From: Podochytrium sp. JEL0797
Taxonomy: Eukaryota > Chytridiomycota > Chytridiomycetes > Chytridiales > Chytriomycetaceae
Reading direction: 5' to 3'
NCBI GenBank assembly: GCA_027596195.1
Contig: JADGJG010000365.1
Location: 1-22,513, forward strand
Length of the DNA: 22,513 nucleotides
This document shows positions 1-7,814 of the stretch, piece after piece. Under the pieces are notes generated by a model, which worked only from the letters and a program-made list of their open reading frames with translations, was not told the origin of the DNA and did not search any database. The position numbers were made by a program, and so were the translations under genes. Each line of letters opens with the position of its first letter. Position 1 is the stretch's first letter.

Positions 1-1
1 G

Positions 2-253
2 TCAGCGGCACAACCCTTGTCTCCTCGTGACTCCGCGGTGGGCGGCCTTGACGCTCACGAACCCATCAGACCCGGTCCCCACAAGTGGAATGTGTTGGCG
101 CCGGAGTTCGTTCCGTTCGAACAGATGTTCGGACCGTTCGACCCGTCCCGGCACTTCTGGTACCGCGCGTGGGACCCAGTGCTTGAGATGCGGTTCGTCT
201 GCCCTGTGGGGTGGTGGATGATGGGCGGGATCGCGTTTCAGTATTCTTTCTAA
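2..253 (+). CDS. 3' end of a gene with PAM2-like peptide and C-terminal CPVGW module (5' partial)
   Basis: The frame is open from the window edge (reading from base 2) to a TAA at 251-253, so only the last 83 codons are seen and the start lies upstream. The visible protein contains HKWNVLAPEFVP, which fits the PAM2 consensus x-L-N-x-x-A-x-x-F-x-P with Leu replaced by Trp. PAM2 peptides bind the MLLE domain of poly(A)-binding protein; binding here is inference. A block with WYRAWD and CPVGW follows, and the protein ends soon after. The same two blocks recur in the gene at 795-1446, so this is a local family. An AATAAA at 268-273 is a likely poly(A) signal 15 bases after the stop. I do not recognise the family beyond the peptide motif. 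Confidence 0.5.
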   Translation, partial: SAAQPLSPRDSAVGGLDAHEPIRPGPHKWNVLAPEFVPFEQMFGPFDPSRHFWYRAWDPVLEMRFVCPVGWWMMGGIAFQYSF

Positions 254-794
254 TTCTCTTTACGCTCAATAAAAAGCTTAATGTTAATTATCTTTCTAAA
301 CGGATTTGTTTGGCGAAATTTGAGCTGTGGCGCAGTCTTGCGCGGCCACGGCGCTATCGCGTGGGTTTGCGAAGAGGATCTGTCTCGTTGTGGCATCACA
401 ATACTTGGGAGGAAAATGCCACACTGGGAAGGGTGCCGCAGTTTGGTACAAAGACGGGGTGGGTTCGGAGGTTATGAAATGCTTTCAAATTTCGCGCGGC
501 GAAAAGAAAATAACAGCTCCAAGGAAAAGTGATCACAATCTGATTGGTTGATTGGTGATTGTGCTGCCTGCCTTTTTTCTCCATTCATGGATTGACTGAA
601 AATCACGGTGCAAAACCAGTTCGCGTGTCACGTGTAAAACACATTTCTTCCAGAGACCAATCGGATCTTAACCTCGCCAGCTCTTACCGTACAGGTACAG
701 CTACAGTTTGTTGTGCCTTACGCTCACATTTCCATCCAAATGACAGATATTATAGCATTGCGACTCGCGTTCACAAATCCGACACATTTCTAAA
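254..794. other. intergenic region with upstream promoter of the PAM2-like gene
   Basis: I find no convincing gene here. Short open frames on both strands have no recognisable motif and are interrupted. The stretch holds the poly(A) signal of the preceding gene at its left end. Near its right end is an AT-rich ATATTATAG block around 747-755, about 40-48 bases upstream of the ATG at 795. That is the same spacing as clearer TATA boxes in this window. A CACGTG E-box core lies in the TGTCACGTGTAAA stretch around 626-638. Confidence 0.4.
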
Positions 795-1446
795 ATGAAA
801 TTGAATTTAATTCTCGACGCAGTCAGAGGTATAGCAGTTCATTTTCGATGATATTACCTGTCTAAAACGCGTCGATTAGTCTTCCTGCCAAAAAATTCCG
901 AAGTCGCCAAAGCCCACACCAAAACTACATCCAAAAGCGTCGATCTGAATCCTGGGATTGAGGAATCCGGCGAGTCCAGCGACTTTATCGGTGTGAACAG
1001 TGTTGCCAGACATGATTCGGCTGTTGAAGGCGTGCAAAATTCGAAGTGGAACGCGGAGGCACCAGCCTTTGTGCCCTCCACAAAAAGTAGGATATTTAAT
1101 TACTTATAAATCTGGTTACTTTTTTGTTCTCCTCAAGCGATTTTAACCCCGCCATAGGAGCGACGCCATTTAAGTGGGATTTGGCGGCGCCAGAATTTGT
1201 TCCCTCGACTCACGCACTGGATTTCTTCGATTCATCGCAAAGCAAGATATTTAGTTAGGTATACTTTCTTTCTAGCATCTTTTCTTAGCAACGTTATTCA
1301 TTCAAACATAATCAGGCAGTCAAAATTCGTTCTGCAATTTTCAGCTCTATTATTTCGCGTGGGATCAAGTGTTGCAGATGTGGTTCGATTGCCCAGTGGG
1401 CTGGGTTGTGCAGGATGGAATTGCGTACCCCATTATTTTTGTTTGA
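795..1446 (+). CDS. four-exon protein with two PAM2-like peptides and C-terminal CPVGW module
   Basis: Proposed exons are 795-828, 880-1086, 1158-1241 and 1316-1446, giving 151 residues; all three introns are phase 1, so the frame holds throughout. Introns 1 and 2 are GT-AG (51 and 71 nt); intron 3 is GC-AG (GCAAGA to ATCAG, 74 nt). Exon 2 ends with SKWNAEAPAFVP and exon 3 (84 nt) carries FKWDLAAPEFVP, two PAM2-like peptides with Trp at the usual Leu position. Exon 4 encodes a Phe/Tyr-rich block with YYFAWD, then CPVGW and the C-terminus. The first half is hydrophilic and Ser/Thr-rich, with no signal peptide. Exons 2 and 3 are symmetric phase 1-1, and the sequences at their 3' ends (AAAAGTAGGATATTTAAT and CAAAGCAAGATATTTAGT) match, so exon 3 looks like an internal duplication. 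A role in binding poly(A)-binding protein is inferred. Real expression is unproven. Confidence 0.5.
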
Positions 1447-1647
1447 TTTTTTTCGAAGTTCCTATTATTACTTCAACGAAGAATTCTTTTGCACCTATCG
1501 CCTTTTAGAACGAGAAGTTGGCGGCCTGTTTTGTAAAGTAGTGTTGATTCTCGACACGCCTTTTCTCATTGATATCAATGACTTCGTTTCGCAAGGCGTT
1601 CGCTGGGAAGCCGTGGGACGAATTTCAAAACGTGAGCAGAAGCTTAA

Positions 1648-1988
1648 AAACCCAAATCTTGTCACGCGCTATACAGACCCTCTCACGACGGTGTGGCTTA
1701 TCGAGAGCCGCCTGCATTCCTTAAAGCGATCCATCGTGATGCCGATGGGAAGATGTTGACTTTTGGATTTTTCAACTCGCTTGTTCATAGTGCTTCGTGT
1801 AATCGGGAATCTGAAGAAATCGCCAAACACTTCTCACTCGCCGAACTCAAGTCCCACGGCGTTAAGAAAACCCCCCTAAAATTTTCTTTGTTCTTCTTTG
1901 GTTTAACGGACTAACCGTGCCACTGCAGGATCCATTCTGTTCCTGGCAGAGTTGGTACTTCGCGTGGGACCACGGACTTCAAACATGA
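1648..1988 (+). pseudogene. partial or decayed copy carrying the family's C-terminal FAWD module
   Basis: An open frame runs from just after a TAA (1645-1647) to 1860 and reads EPPAFLKAIHRDADGKML, with no ATG early in the frame. A GTTAAG donor at 1861 and a CAG acceptor ending at 1928 would join it in frame, at phase 0, to a 20-codon exon (1929-1988). That exon encodes QSWYFAWDHGLQT and then a stop. It matches the final exon of the gene at 795-1446 (FCNFQLYYFAWDQVLQM) but stops before the CPVGW block, through ACATGA where the intact gene has CAGATGTGG. The PAM2-like part is absent. It could be a truncated relic, a chimera, or the end of a gene whose 5' exons I cannot find. Confidence 0.35.
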
Positions 1989-2414
1989 TCACATTTCCCT
2001 TTTTTTGTTTGATATTTCTACATATATGAAAAGACGGAGGATGCCGGCAGAATGTCTGTCTATTGCCACTTTTCGATCACTTCGCCAGAGTTCACGCTAC
2101 ATTCACCGACGGGTGCACCTTCTCCAGCTTGATCCCTCCCTTCGTCATCCTCGTCAGTCTTCGCCTTCTTCCCTGCGACACAACCCACATAGAAAATATT
2201 TTTGTTTCCAGTCGAGTCGACAAATGATTTCGATTGTTCTTATTATTTGGCTCCGTACTTACTGTCCAGGCACTGCCTTTATTAAAACTCAATGGCTTAT
2301 CTTTTCTAATGCCTCGATGAATTCAAATTGCTTGTTTTGTTTTGATTTTGGCCCACGTCCCGCCAAGCCACTTCATTTCCCGCTCCTTAAAATGAATAAA
2401 ATAGTATCCACGAA
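1989..2414. other. intergenic region without identifiable gene
   Basis: An open frame of about 137 codons crosses this stretch on the plus strand. Its translation is low in recognisable structure, and it overlaps the start of the secreted-protein gene at 2415, so I treat it as chance. The last 30 bases before the ATG at 2415 are AT-rich (AATAAAATAGTAT) and may serve as a weak core promoter. Confidence 0.35.
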
Positions 2415-2888
2415 ATGAACACCATCCTCTCCCTCCTCGTCTTTGCACTCCAGTCGCTCGCCGTCAGCATCTACCTCCCGCCGGCCAACAGCGTGGTACC
2501 TCCGCCCCCATTCCCCCCCTCTTTCCTGCCGACTTTCTCTGAATCCCAAACCAAAAAAAAACAGTTCCTCCCCGATTCGACGATAACAACGCAATACCAC
2601 GTATCCAACGCCCTCTCCTCCGGCTCCAAAGACATATACATCTACCTCGAACCAAACCACACCCTCATCCACGAGCTCCATCGCCCATTCCCTCCCTCGC
2701 TCAGCGACACATTCAACTTCACCGCGCCAGGATCCACGGGGTCCTACTTGTTGGCGTTTTATGATTTGCAGGTGGCCGGGGTGAGGAGTTGGCCGTTTGT
2801 GGAGGTGGAGAGTGTGAGTTTTGAGGTGGTGGAAACTCTGCCGAGTTCAACAACGACTGGGCGTGAGACGCCGACTCCGTCTGTTTGA
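2415..2888 (+). CDS. secreted hypothetical protein, 157 aa
   Basis: Single exon, ATG to TGA, 157 residues. The first 18-20 residues (MNTILSLLVFALQSLAVS) form a clear hydrophobic signal peptide, so the product probably enters the secretory pathway. A Pro-rich stretch (residues about 22-42) is followed by a region with N-glycosylation-type sites (NHT, NFT) and alternating hydrophobic residues like a beta-sandwich. The C-terminal tail is Ser/Thr/Pro-rich, as in fungal surface proteins. There is no hydrophobic C-terminus, so no GPI anchor is evident. An AATAAA at about 2922 lies 35 bases after the stop. I do not recognise the family. The reverse strand is also open here over 102 codons, but the signal peptide favours this strand. 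Confidence 0.6.
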   Translation: MNTILSLLVFALQSLAVSIYLPPANSVVPPPPFPPSFLPTFSESQTKKKQFLPDSTITTQYHVSNALSSGSKDIYIYLEPNHTLIHELHRPFPPSLSDTFNFTAPGSTGSYLLAFYDLQVAGVRSWPFVEVESVSFEVVETLPSSTTTGRETPTPSV

Positions 2889-3355
2889 ATGCGCGGTGTG
2901 GCGTTTGCCTATTTGTTTTTCGAAATAAACGAATGGTTTCATGTTGAATGCGCCTTTTCACGGGGCATGCAGTGCTCCCATTTTTTAGACATTTGGCGCG
3001 GAAGTGCTACCGGACGTCGGGGAACATGCCCCACAACTCCCTTCACTCCACCTAAATCTATACCTGGAATTAGGATCCGAGATCTATTGAATTGCTATTA
3101 AATGGGGGGCGAAGAGTGTGCGGCGAGAGCACGAGGTGCACTTTAACTCACTCTTCATGGCCACTGTAGGACGGCAAGAAATGGAGCCCCTCAAGACCGC
3201 AAAACGAAATGCTCCTTTATCGGTTCGTAAAATCATCCATTTTTTGGGGACAACTTATAAATCCACAACCACCATTATTCAGCGAGGTCGAATCCAAAGC
3301 AACTCCCACAACCACCACGCAACCCTCAAAAGAACTCTCCACCCGATTCATCAAC
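2889..3355. other. intergenic region and promoter of the gene at 3356
   Basis: No gene is supported here. The left part is the 3' flank of the secreted-protein gene and contains its AATAAA. A TATAAAT box at 3256-3262 lies about 100 bases upstream of the next ATG. The region from 3209 to 3355 is open in frame with that ATG, but it sits across the TATA box, so it is probably not coding. Confidence 0.4.
3256..3262 (+). promoter_or_regulatory. TATA box of the gene at 3356
   Basis: TATAAAT in the context ACTTATAAATCC, 94-100 bases upstream of the chosen ATG. Its presence argues against the upstream in-frame ATG at 3209, which would lie before the box. Confidence 0.45.
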
Positions 3356-3979
3356 ATGGCACTCCGAGGAAACACACGCTTTGTCCCAAACGGCCTCGCC
3401 AAACGCGCGATCCGCGTGACCGCGAGCAACGGATCTCAGTACCGCGTGATCAATTACTTCCACCCCGTCCAAGTAGAGCGGTTTTATGAAAACGCGAGGA
3501 TAGAGGTTGTGGCTGCGGGTTCTGTGGAATCAATCGAATGGAAGGTTCCGAGCTTGAGTGGCGAGTTTAACCAGTACGCGGATGTGATTCAACGAGTGGA
3601 GAAGCACCCGAAGCAGAAGAGAGTATACCAATACCAAGACATTCACTCCTCCAGTTCTACGCCATCTCCTCCGCAACAAAAACGACGCATCATATCCCAC
3701 CATCACTCCGGTGAAACCCCAATCGCCAAGCATCTCCCAACCAATCTCCTCACACCCCCATTCACGGCATCAGACACTTGCTTATTCTTGAAGGGCGAGA
3801 ACGCGTTACATCCCATGTTCCAAGTCCCCGAAGCTCCGCAACCCAAGGAATGCAGTTGTGGCGGTTTAGGGGTCCGAAAAGCTTGTGATTGCTTTTGGAA
3901 CGATCCTTTATGGATGGATCGGGCGTGTTGGTTGGCGCCGTTGAGGAATTTGCCTTTGGCAGTTTCAGCGAATAAATAA
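3356..3979 (+). CDS. unrecognised 207-aa protein with Cys-rich C-terminus
   Basis: Single exon, 207 residues, starting at the ATG in the context CATCAACATGGC. An in-frame ATG exists at 3209, but a TATA box lies between the two, so the later start is preferred. Residues about 1-90 are basic and mixed alpha/beta-like (NGLAKRAIRVTASNGSQYR, then VERFYENARIEVV). The middle is a low-complexity Gln/Ser/Pro/His stretch (about 95-130). The C-terminal part has Cys pairs in the pattern C-x-C-x(9)-C-x-C, followed by a further Cys near WMDRACW, which could bind a metal. There is no signal peptide or membrane segment. A regulatory or nuclear protein is possible, but I know no family to assign. AATAAAT overlaps the stop codon. 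Confidence 0.55.
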   Translation: MALRGNTRFVPNGLAKRAIRVTASNGSQYRVINYFHPVQVERFYENARIEVVAAGSVESIEWKVPSLSGEFNQYADVIQRVEKHPKQKRVYQYQDIHSSSSTPSPPQQKRRIISHHHSGETPIAKHLPTNLLTPPFTASDTCLFLKGENALHPMFQVPEAPQPKECSCGGLGVRKACDCFWNDPLWMDRACWLAPLRNLPLAVSANK

Positions 3980-4013
3980 CTCAAGCTTCAAACTGTTTTC
4001 TTTCATCACCTTT

Positions 4014-4195
4014 GAATTTGCCGGCACTCGCGATGGTGATATGATTATGACTGCCGTGTTCGCCATGTAATAAGTGGTCGGAATGCGAGCAACTTTGCCA
4101 TGCTCTACTATGTCTGGCGTATCGCTGTCTGCTCATCTACTGCCGTTTTATTTTCCCCCAGAGACTCCTCGTTTGACGGCTGATGGTGAGTTGTC
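4014..4195 (+). pseudogene. decayed fragment of a PHO84-type phosphate transporter gene
   Basis: The stretch aligns with positions about 15838-16092 of the intact phosphate symporter. EFAGTR..MIMTAVFAM corresponds to EYASTR..MMMAAVFAM, and the DNA of GCCATGCTC and TACTATGTCTGGCGTATCGC is nearly the same as in the gene. The coding frame is broken by two consecutive stop codons (TAATAA) right after AVFAM and by several deletions that shrink about 255 bp to about 180 bp. It still ends with ETPR..TADG followed by a GTGAGT donor at the same position as the gene's GTAAGT donor. The relic therefore derives from genomic DNA and not from a processed transcript. It lies 85 bp before tRNA-Val. Confidence 0.8.
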
Positions 4196-4279
4196 TGTTC
4201 CATTAGATTTCAAGAGAGATGATATAAAGTGAATATTGCTCATCGAGATCCTGGTTTCGTAATCGCTTTCATCGATATC

Positions 4280-4352
4280 GGTTTCTTAGTGTAGCGGTTA
4301 TCACGTTCCCTTCACACGGGAGAGGTCACGAGTTCGATCCTCGTAGAAACCA
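4280..4352 (+). tRNA. tRNA-Val(CAC)
   Basis: A 73-nt cloverleaf. The acceptor arm GGTTTCT pairs with AGAAACC, followed by discriminator A. The anticodon stem TTCCC/GGGAG encloses loop TTCACAC, giving anticodon CAC (Val, GUG codons). The T arm is ACGAG-TTCGATC-CTCGT. No intron. Internal promoter boxes A and B are present as usual. It is identical in sequence to the minus-strand copy at 10662-10734. Confidence 0.95.
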
Positions 4353-4364
4353 TTGTTCTCTTTC

Positions 4365-4368
4365 TTTT
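4365..4368 (+). terminator. Pol III terminator of tRNA-Val
   Basis: A T4 run 13 bases after the end of the tRNA, the standard RNA polymerase III stop signal. Confidence 0.55.
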
Positions 4369-4593
4369 GAGTGTGAGGAGATTGGATGGAGATTGGTGGC
4401 GGAAGGGGTGGGGAAATGGAGCTTGGGTTTTGGGCTTGTCTGATTTATCTCCACCGCGCATTTTGTGCTTGGAGGTATCATTGGAAGCCTGTGCGCTGTC
4501 GCGTGTGAACAAATTCAGGCGGTCAGAAAGAGGGGTAAGGTCTCTTTCCAATGAGGAGCTTCAAGTAAAAAATTTTCGTTACATATTACATCT

Positions 4594-4665
4594 GCTTATC
4601 TCGTATAGCGGTCAGTACACCACGTTGTGGCCGTGGAAATCCAGGTTCGATTCCTGGGATAAGCA
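4594..4665 (+). tRNA. tRNA-His(GTG)
   Basis: A 72-nt cloverleaf. The acceptor GCTTATC pairs with GATAAGC and discriminator A follows. The anticodon stem CCACG/CGTGG encloses loop TTGTGGC, anticodon GTG. The T arm is CCAGG-TTCGATT-CCTGG. The genomic base at position -1 is T, so the G-1 required for histidylation must be added after transcription, as expected for a Thg1-type enzyme in eukaryotes. It differs from the copy at 10331-10402 at one D-loop base (C instead of T). Confidence 0.95.
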
Positions 4666-4668
4666 TTC

Positions 4669-4672
4669 TTTT
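4669..4672 (+). terminator. Pol III terminator of tRNA-His
   Basis: A T4 run three bases after the discriminator base. Confidence 0.55.
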
Positions 4673-5230
4673 AGTACTTTTCAATTATGTTGGGGCCAGA
4701 AGTGTCGAATGAATGGATATCGCATTAGAGCACGGCGGTTCCTGAGGAGGCCTTAGAGTGATTAGCCAAGGGAGAATTCTTACGCACACACCCGAAAGAG
4801 TCGCTTGATTCGAAAACGAGTGGCGTTGTCAGCTTCGCGGGACCTGAAACTGACGGGCTTGTGTGTGGCGCGCTTGGTTCTTCTCGTCCAAGCAAGATTA
4901 AAAAAAATCGCGCCACACATTGCTTCGACATTGACGCCACTCGCTCATTTCGCCACTGCTACACACAATTCACAAGTGAAAGTATTAAAAAGTGGAGCAA
5001 CAACTCTCAATCAGTATCTTGCGCTTCCTTTCGCCGGCAGCAACCAGAAAATCGGCAATCATTCCCTCGTATACCCTATTTTTTGAGGAGCATGCTTCGA
5101 TGCCCCATGATCGCGTCGCATGATCGCACAAGCCGCTTCAAAAATTTCCACAACGCCCCCCCACCTGAATCGCATAAAAACGCCAACAATACCCTCTCCC
5201 CTCTCATCCAAAAAGACTCATACCAAGAAA
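4673..5230. other. intergenic region and promoter of the Exordium-like gene
   Basis: I see no gene here. Several open frames up to 170 codons cross it but have no motif, and some overlap the signal-peptide start at 5231. The AT-rich CATAAAAACG at about 5171-5180 lies some 55 bases before the ATG and may be the core promoter. Confidence 0.4.
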
Positions 5231-6538
5231 ATGCGCTTCAACACCCTCCTCGCCATGATCTCTTTCGCCGGCTCCACCCTGGCTGCCCCAACCGCGCGCC
5301 AAACCGCCTTCAAAGGAATCTACCCCATAAAACACGTCCAGCAAGACGCTTCCATCGCAGCCTCAAGCAGTAACCTGGTCTACGGAGGCGGCAACCTCCT
5401 CAACAATGTCATCGTAAAGGCGCTTTATTGGTCCTCTGCCGTAACTTACAACTACGATGCGTTTTACGCACAAACCGTGACGGGGAACCCCTTCATGTCC
5501 ATCTTGACACAGTACAGTGAATCTGGGTTCTCCCTTGGTAGTGGCTCCGCACTTCCTGGGTACGTGTACACGGCAGGTGCGACCTCTGGTACCGTGTCTG
5601 TGACGAGCGTAACAGCCGCCATCCAATCGCTGGTTTCTTCGGGGGTTCTGGACCCGTCCGGGGGTAGTTTGTACGTTCCCGTGCACTTCCCACCGGGGGT
5701 GGCGATTAACGCCAACGATGGAACTGGGTTGGGACTCTCGTGCACTTCGTGGTGCGCGTATCATTACTCGGTCCAGACCAGGTGAATATTTTTTGGTCGC
5801 CTCAGATGAGTGTGATCACTAACAATTAACTTGCAGTGCCGGTTGGGTCTACTATGGGATCATTCCCGACCAAGGAACAGGTGCCTGTGCGGGTAGTTGT
5901 GGAAACGGTCCAAGCGTGTTTGCTTCGACTTGTCAAGTGGCGTCCCACGAGCTTGGCGAGGTTGAAATTTTTTTTTTGTTCCTTTGCGTCAACCAAGCAC
6001 TCAAAATCGGTTTTTTCAACAGGCCATCACAGACCCAGACCAGCAACAAAACGGATGGATGTCCACCGGTGGAGAAATCGGAGACCTCTGTGTGGCGCAA
6101 CTCGGTGACTTTTGCGGCGCCGATGGGTACGAATATTACGTTCAAAAGATGTGGTCCAACAGCGCCGGCGCGTGTGTGAACCCGAGTCCTGCGCCCTCGA
6201 ATTGTCCTAACGGAGTCGCTGCTGGGTTGTGGAATTCTGTCCCTGTCCCCACGACGGCAAAAACGACCGCTTCGGTTGTCCCAACAACGGCAAAGACAAC
6301 GGCCCCCGCCCCTACCACGGCCAAGACCACGACAGTTATTCCAGTCAAGACTACCACGGCTGGTGCTGTCAAGACCACTACTGCCACTGTTGTCAAGACG
6401 ACTGCGGCTGTCGGTGGAAACCCGGTGGGTCAGCCTTGCGGAACCACGTATGGTGCTGCTGAATGTGTTGCTGGAACGGAATACTACTGTGGTGGAAGCG
6501 CTCCTTACACTTGGCAGATGTGGTATGTTGGTTGCTGA
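5231..6538 (+). CDS. secreted Exordium/PHI-1-like protein with Thr-rich linker and Cys-rich tail
   Basis: Exons 5231-5781, 5837-5960 and 6023-6538 join in frame through GT-AG introns (55 and 62 nt), giving 396 residues. The first ~19 residues form a signal peptide (FNTLLAMISFAGSTLAAPTA), so the product is secreted or wall-bound. The central domain has CTSWCAYHY, CAGSCGNG and SHELGEAITDPD (H221-E225), then a Gly/Glu/Asp/Cys stretch ending EIGDLC. This pattern (HEL.EA..DP, then G.E..D.C) fits the Exordium/phosphate-induced PHI-1 family, which has a zincin-like motif; the biochemical role is not settled. Residues about 298-358 are TTAKTT-type repeats, probably O-glycosylated. The last ~35 residues have four Cys (CGTTYGAAEC ... 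WYVGC) like a small carbohydrate-binding module. Alternative 3' end: a GTATGT at 6524 could splice to TTTACAG at 6599, replacing YVGC with LTPLG. The second intron falls exactly after HELGE. Confidence 0.75.
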
Positions 6539-6634
6539 AGCACTGGCTCCTGCAGTCTCTAGAGATTGCGGAATAGAAGATTTGGTTGTTGTTTTACAGG
6601 CTGACACCTTTGGGTTGAAAGCCCTTTGCTATGA

Positions 6635-6640
6635 AATAAA
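6635..6640 (+). terminator. poly(A) signal AATAAA plus GAAA-type microsatellite
   Basis: AATAAA lies about 100 bases after the Exordium-like stop and is followed directly by a purine microsatellite of AAAGAG units to about 6662. Confidence 0.5.
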
Positions 6641-6887
6641 GAAAGAGAAAGAGAAAGAGAAAACCAATTGATGATTCCCCCTGCGCTCTTCCACATAACG
6701 AGCCGAATCGGCAATCGCTCTACCACGCGTAGCGCACCTTTCCCAATTCTTATGCATGAACACGCACTTGCATCAGGTCGATCTTAATTTAACAGCTTTT
6801 TACTTTCTCGCGGATGAGATTTACTCGCTTTCTCCTCCACGCGACACACTTCTCCGCTTTTTACTTTATTTGAAACCCAAAGAATAT

Positions 6888-7814
6888 TCACTTCTTCAAC
6901 CCAGCCTGCTGCATCACCTCGTCCTTGAAATTCGATTCCGCAACCTCGACTCCTTCCCCACACACCATCCTCTTGAACTCCACTACCTCACAAACATCCA
7001 ACCCATTCCTTGTCTTGAATTCGCCCAAAACATCCACCACAGACCCACCTCCCATCAAAAACGACTGCCGGTTCAAAACAAGCGCATCCAATTCATCCGC
7101 CGCCTTCGCCCTGTCATCCACACTCAATTCACCCTCTGACACAACAGTAGGCGAAAACCCAACCACCTGCTGCGCCAACTGTTTCGCCAGTTTCTCAATA
7201 TCCGCCCGCCTCTCCTCTTTGACAGGTGATACCCTTAACGCTACCAGAGCCGCAATCTTTCCCATGGATGCATCCTCCCCGCCATGCGTATAACACCCAA
7301 ATTGAATCTCTTTGGAATCGGAGGAGGCGACAATGCAGTTTCGGAGGGTCATGTTTTCACCGAGTTTCGCGATCGTGGATTGGATACGTTCGTGCACGGT
7401 TTCACCGGTGGCAACGTGTTGCGAAAGAGACCATTCTTTGAGTGCGTCCGGGAGGACCGTTTTGAGAAGGGAGGGTTGTTGGGTCGTTGCCGGCACTTTC
7501 GTATCCAAGACTCGAACCACATCCCCCAACGCTGATTGAAAATCCTCCGACCGCTGCACGAAATCCGTTTCGCAGTTGAGTTCGAGGAGAAAAGCGGAGT
7601 TGTGTTGGGATGATGCGAATGCGGCAACAAGGCCCTGTTTTGTGGTTCTCGAGGCGAGTTTTGCGCCTTTTGCGGCAGATTGCTGGTGCAGAAACGCGAG
7701 TGCTTTGGCGTAGTCGAGGTTGTTTTGGACGAGCGCGTTTTTGGCGGCGAGGATTCCGAGGCCGGTTTCGGTGCGGAGGCGCGAGACGAGGGACGCGAGG
7801 GAAGGCGGTTTCAT
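6888..7814 (-). CDS. TSF1: mitochondrial translation elongation factor Ts
   Basis: Single exon, 308 residues, ATG at 7814. The N-terminus is the UBA-like domain of EF-Ts (LRTETGLGILAAKNAL at about 13-28, corresponding to the usual R-x-x-T-G-x-G-x-x-x-x-K-x-A-L). It is followed by the dimerisation-core motif ELNCETDFVQRSEDF (residues 78-92), the TDFV signature that contacts EF-Tu. The protein regenerates EF-Tu-GTP during mitochondrial translation. There are few residues before the UBA-like part, so any mitochondrial presequence is very short or overlaps the domain. AATAAA on the minus strand at 6865-6870 is a fitting poly(A) signal. The MSS51-like gene on the same strand ends only 39 bp upstream of this ATG, so the promoter must lie within or overlap that gene's 3' end. 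The symbol is by family only. Confidence 0.9.
   Translation of the reverse strand: MKPPSLASLVSRLRTETGLGILAAKNALVQNNLDYAKALAFLHQQSAAKGAKLASRTTKQGLVAAFASSQHNSAFLLELNCETDFVQRSEDFQSALGDVVRVLDTKVPATTQQPSLLKTVLPDALKEWSLSQHVATGETVHERIQSTIAKLGENMTLRNCIVASSDSKEIQFGCYTHGGEDASMGKIAALVALRVSPVKEERRADIEKLAKQLAQQVVGFSPTVVSEGELSVDDRAKAADELDALVLNRQSFLMGGGSVVDVLGEFKTRNGLDVCEVVEFKRMVCGEGVEVAESNFKDEVMQQAGLKK

Larger units (their letters stand above)
4207..4665 (+). repeat. tRNA-Val/tRNA-His cassette, copy 1 (inverted relative to 10331-10805)
   Basis: This segment is homologous over its whole length to the reverse complement of 10331-10805. The shared parts are about 70 bp of 5' flank (CAAGAGAGATGAT ... TTTCGTAAT), the tRNA-Val, a spacer of 241 bp (259 bp in the other copy), and the tRNA-His. 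The two tRNAs are nearly identical while the spacer has diverged by substitutions and indels, with recognisable anchors such as GGAGATTGGTGGCGG and AGAGGGGTAAGG. Confidence 0.8.

Noticed and set aside
4207..4665. A tRNA-derived SINE or mobile element
   Set aside because: Both tRNAs are intact with perfect stems and Pol III terminators. There is no A-rich tail or target-site duplication, so a duplicated tRNA gene pair is simpler.
5933..6607. A 224-residue minus-strand Ser/Arg-rich frame
   Set aside because: It mirrors the Thr-rich repeat region of the Exordium-like gene and crosses that gene's intron. No independent evidence supports it.
6640..6662. The AAAGAG purine repeat as a functional element
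   Set aside because: It is a short microsatellite next to a poly(A) signal, with nothing to suggest a role.
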